This document shows, one piece after another, positions 61,645 through 64,000 of a stretch of DNA of 64,000 nt. Source of the stretch: Pseudomonas sp. P8_241. GTDB taxonomy: Bacteria > Pseudomonadota > Gammaproteobacteria > Pseudomonadales > Pseudomonadaceae. The notes under the pieces are model-generated. The model was not told the DNA's origin. It made no database searches and was given only the letters and a program-made list of their open reading frames with translations. A program made the position numbers and the translations under genes. Within the stretch, counting starts at the first letter, position 1. Each line of letters begins with the position of its first letter. The stretch is from NCBI RefSeq assembly GCF_034008315.1, contig NZ_CP125377.1, positions 1,500,001 through 1,564,000 on the forward strand. The letters are read 5' to 3'.

Positions 61645-63251
61645 ACTCGATCTTCCTGCGCATTTATGGCGGCATGTGCGCCGCGCTGATTCTGGTGGCA
61701 GTGCTCGGCGTACTGGCGATGCACTTGCTCAATCAGGTGCGCAGCGAGCAGTACCGCGAGCGCCTGGCCCACGGCACGTTTTCGCTGATGGCCGACAACC
61801 TGGAGCCAATGAATCAGACCGAGCGCCATCGGGCTTTGTTGGTGTGGGAGCGGTTACTCGGTATCCCTCTTGCGCTGAAAACCTTCAACGAAACCGATCT
61901 TGACCTGACCCAGCGCACTCGGGTATTGCGTGGTCAGGCCTTGGTCGAGCAGACCGGACCGCACGCGGCGAAGGTGTATCGACTGGTCAGCGACAAGGAA
62001 CAGTTGGTCCTCACGGGGGAGGTGCAGCAGATCAGCGAACAACTGGCTCGGGCGACGATCTACCTGTTGGCCGACGAGCTGGTGCGCTCACCCGTGGCCG
62101 AGCAGCCCAGTCACCTGGCGAAATTAAAGGAGGAAAAGGGTTTCGGTTTCGACCTGCGGCTGGTCACTGTCGATGAGGCGGACATGGACGAAGACCAGAG
62201 TCGTCGAGTATCCGAGGGTGACACCGTGATGGCGCTGGGCAAGGGCGGTGATTCAATTCGCGTGTTTGCCGGGATGGTCGGTACTCCGTGGGTGCTGGAA
62301 ATTGGCCCGTTGTACCAGATGAATCCGTATCCGCCGGAGTGGCTGGTATTGATTACCGTCCTGGGGCTGACGCTCATCGGATTGATTGTTTATCTGTTGG
62401 TGCGCCAACTGGAACGGCGCTTGCGTGGACTTGAGGCCGCCGCCACGCGCATCGCCCAGGGCAGCCTGGAAACCCGCGTGCCGGCACGTGGCGCCGATTC
62501 GGTGGGGCGTCTGGCCTCGGCATTCAATGCCATGGCCGAGCACTTGCAGCAGCTGCTCGCCATTCAGCGTGAACTGGTTCGGGCGGTTTCGCACGAGTTA
62601 CGTACACCGGTGGCGCGTCTGCGTTTCGGACTGGAAATGATCGGTACGGCCACTACGCCGCAAGCCATGGAGAAATATTGCCAGGGCATGGACCACGACA
62701 TCGAGGACCTCGATCGGCTGGTGGACGAGATGCTCACCTATGCGCGGCTGGAGCAGGGTTCGCCGGCGCTGCATTTTCAGCGCATCGACCTGGACGCCTT
62801 GGTCAATCAAGTGATCGAAGAGCTCGCGCCTTTGCGGGCCGATGTCACGGTGCAACGGGGCTTGTGCCTGTCGGCCGCCGACTGTGACGACGCCTGGGTC
62901 GAAGCCGAGCCGCGGTATTTGCACCGGGCGATCCAGAATCTGGTCACTAATGCCATGCGCCACGCGCAATCTCGGGTGACCATCAGTTATCAGGTAGGCC
63001 AGCAGCGCTGTCGCGTGGACATCGAGGATGACGGGCCGGGCGTGCCGGAATCGGCGTGGGAAAAAATCTTCACGCCGTTTCTGCGTCTTGATGACAGCCG
63101 CACGCGTGCTTCGGGTGGGCATGGGCTGGGATTGTCGATCGTGCGAAGGATCATCCATTGGCACGACGGGCGTGCGCTGATCGGCAAGAGCAAAAGCCTG
63201 GGCGGGGCGTGTTTCAGTTTGAGCTGGCCGCGCAATCAGGAGAAGCGCTGA
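61641..63251 (+). CDS. rstB: Sensor histidine kinase RstB-like
   Basis: 536 residues from a GTG overlapping rstA's stop. TM1 about 8-30, a ~200-residue periplasmic region starting NQVRSEQYRERLAHGTFSLM, TM2 around LVLITVLGLTLIGLIVYLLV (about 233-252), HAMP, the H-box RAVSHELRTPVARLRFGLEM, N-box NLVTNAMRHAQS, D-box EDDGPGVP and G-box GGHGLGLSIVRR. The periplasmic opening is the RstB signature. Confidence 0.9.
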   Translation: MNSIFLRIYGGMCAALILVAVLGVLAMHLLNQVRSEQYRERLAHGTFSLMADNLEPMNQTERHRALLVWERLLGIPLALKTFNETDLDLTQRTRVLRGQALVEQTGPHAAKVYRLVSDKEQLVLTGEVQQISEQLARATIYLLADELVRSPVAEQPSHLAKLKEEKGFGFDLRLVTVDEADMDEDQSRRVSEGDTVMALGKGGDSIRVFAGMVGTPWVLEIGPLYQMNPYPPEWLVLITVLGLTLIGLIVYLLVRQLERRLRGLEAAATRIAQGSLETRVPARGADSVGRLASAFNAMAEHLQQLLAIQRELVRAVSHELRTPVARLRFGLEMIGTATTPQAMEKYCQGMDHDIEDLDRLVDEMLTYARLEQGSPALHFQRIDLDALVNQVIEELAPLRADVTVQRGLCLSAADCDDAWVEAEPRYLHRAIQNLVTNAMRHAQSRVTISYQVGQQRCRVDIEDDGPGVPESAWEKIFTPFLRLDDSRTRASGGHGLGLSIVRRIIHWHDGRALIGKSKSLGGACFSLSWPRNQEKR

Positions 63252-63275
63252 GTGCCGTGGTGAATGTTCTGCCCT

Positions 63276-63349
63276 CATCGCGAGCAGGTTCGCTCCTGCA
63301 CGGGATTTTGCCTGATCCTGGCCCTTGTAGGAGCGAGCTGCTCGCGATG
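63276..63349. repeat. REP doublet, variant type
   Basis: CATCGCGAGCAG...GCTCCTGC (63276-63299) and inverted GTAGGAGCGAGCTGCTCGCGATG (63327-63349). It is a different REP subtype from the other three and lies between the convergent rstB and phosphopantetheinyl transferase genes. Confidence 0.8.
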
Positions 63350-63372
63350 GGGGCATTACAAACAGCGAAACC

Positions 63373-64000
63373 TCAGGCCTTGATACTGACCAGACTCAAC
63401 AACTGCCCATCCTTGACCGCAAACTGTGCATCCAGCTCAGTACCGTTGCGCCATTCGCTGGACAAGTCGGTGAGCAGTCGCAGGTGTGCATGACCGTCTT
63501 CAGTCCATTCCAGCACTTCAGCATGCTCGAAATAGAATCGCTGCTGAACGATCGGATAGAGCGCCTTGAACAGGCTTTCCTTGACCGAGAACGTCAGGGT
63601 TACCAGCAAGGCCAGTTGGTCCCGAGGACCGGCCTTCATCCTTTGCAGCTCCGCCGGAATGAGGATTTCCCTGGCCAGCCGTTCAGCCCGTTCGGCATTG
63701 AGCAGGTTCTCCAGGTCCATACCCAAACCACGCCAATGACTTTTGTTCGCGACGATGGCAGCGGCCCGGCCGGTGCTGTGGGTGATCGAGCCACAAATAT
63801 GGCTCGGCCAGACCGGGGCCCGGTCTTCGCCAATGGCCGGAATTAAACTCAGACCTTCCAGGCGCAGCAACGCGGCCCGGGCGCATACCCGTCCCGCGAG
63901 AAATTCCGCCTGCCGTTTGGCTACTGAGCGCTGGATACTCGCCGGCACTTCGATGGCGCTGCGTTGGAAGTCATCATGGGCCAGTTGCGAACTGTCGAAG
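63373..64000 (-). CDS. 4'-phosphopantetheinyl transferase, PcpS/EntD type (5' end outside window)
   Basis: At least 209 residues; the in-frame ATG at 63948 is internal because coding continues to the right edge (FDSSQLAHDDFQRSAIEVPA). It transfers phosphopantetheine from CoA to carrier proteins of fatty-acid, siderophore or polyketide synthases. Conserved features are RSVAKRQAEFLAGRVCARAA, WPSHICGSITHS, GLGMDLENLL (metal-binding Asp-Glu) and TFSVKESLFKALYP with the catalytic Glu/Lys. Pseudomonads carry one broad-range enzyme of this group. Confidence 0.9.
   Translation of the reverse strand, partial: FDSSQLAHDDFQRSAIEVPASIQRSVAKRQAEFLAGRVCARAALLRLEGLSLIPAIGEDRAPVWPSHICGSITHSTGRAAAIVANKSHWRGLGMDLENLLNAERAERLAREILIPAELQRMKAGPRDQLALLVTLTFSVKESLFKALYPIVQQRFYFEHAEVLEWTEDGHAHLRLLTDLSSEWRNGTELDAQFAVKDGQLLSLVSIKA

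Overview
The window is a stretch of a Pseudomonas chromosome, most likely of the P. fluorescens/P. putida lineage. The right third shows this: the flagellar/chemotaxis order ycgR-flgN-flgM-flgA | cheV-cheR-flgBCDE, a class Ia nrdA, an rstAB-type two-component system, a PcpS-type phosphopantetheinyl transferase, and paired REP palindromes between genes. No database search was possible; family calls come from reading motifs in the translated sequence.

Region 1 (1-15.3 kb) is an accessory catabolic cluster: a succinate-semialdehyde-type aldehyde dehydrogenase cut by the left edge, a GMC oxidoreductase, a complete polar amino-acid ABC importer, proC, a full-length trifunctional putA, a tautomerase, a FAD-dependent amine/amino-acid oxidase, a GntR/FCD regulator and a glyoxalase-fold protein. 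Together they look like uptake and oxidation of a proline-like or amine-containing compound to glutamate/succinate. Two sets of repeated promoter motifs (TGTGCA repeats before the importer; a GTATAC palindrome in three other promoters) suggest specific control.

Region 2 (15.3-21.6 kb) has small and broken genes, then a periplasmic HIUH-like and an HbpS/GlcG-like protein divergent from a heavy-metal-type two-component system resembling HprRS, a CsbD-like protein with a membrane tail, and a Rieske oxygenase.

Region 3 (21.6-42.3 kb) is AT-richer and mobile. Its motor is a three-gene, translationally coupled module on the minus strand (477, 1100 and 199 aa) that I read as the gamma-mobile-trio gmtY-gmtZ-gmtX: two tyrosine recombinases plus a small helical protein. 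Beside it lies a cargo of poorly known genes: three neighbouring paralogues, a lone proteasome-like Ntn hydrolase, an orphan AbrB-type antitoxin, a GIY-YIG-like protein, a MauJ-like protein, a GYF/RDD membrane protein, a DUF2939 protein and others. It also holds two diverged copies of a palindromic 0.15-kb element and several gene remnants. About 1.8 kb without genes, ending in a tRNA-tail-like sequence and a terminator, separates the trio from an intact IS3-family element (42303-43615, 3-bp target duplication).

Region 4 (43.9-64 kb) is conserved chromosome: a response regulator with a repeat-rich C-terminus plus a soluble histidine kinase, a glutamine-synthetase-like ligase, an MFS transporter, the flagellar/chemotaxis genes with recognisable sigma-54 and sigma-28 promoters, nrdA with DnaA boxes upstream, rstAB, and the phosphopantetheinyl transferase running off the right edge.
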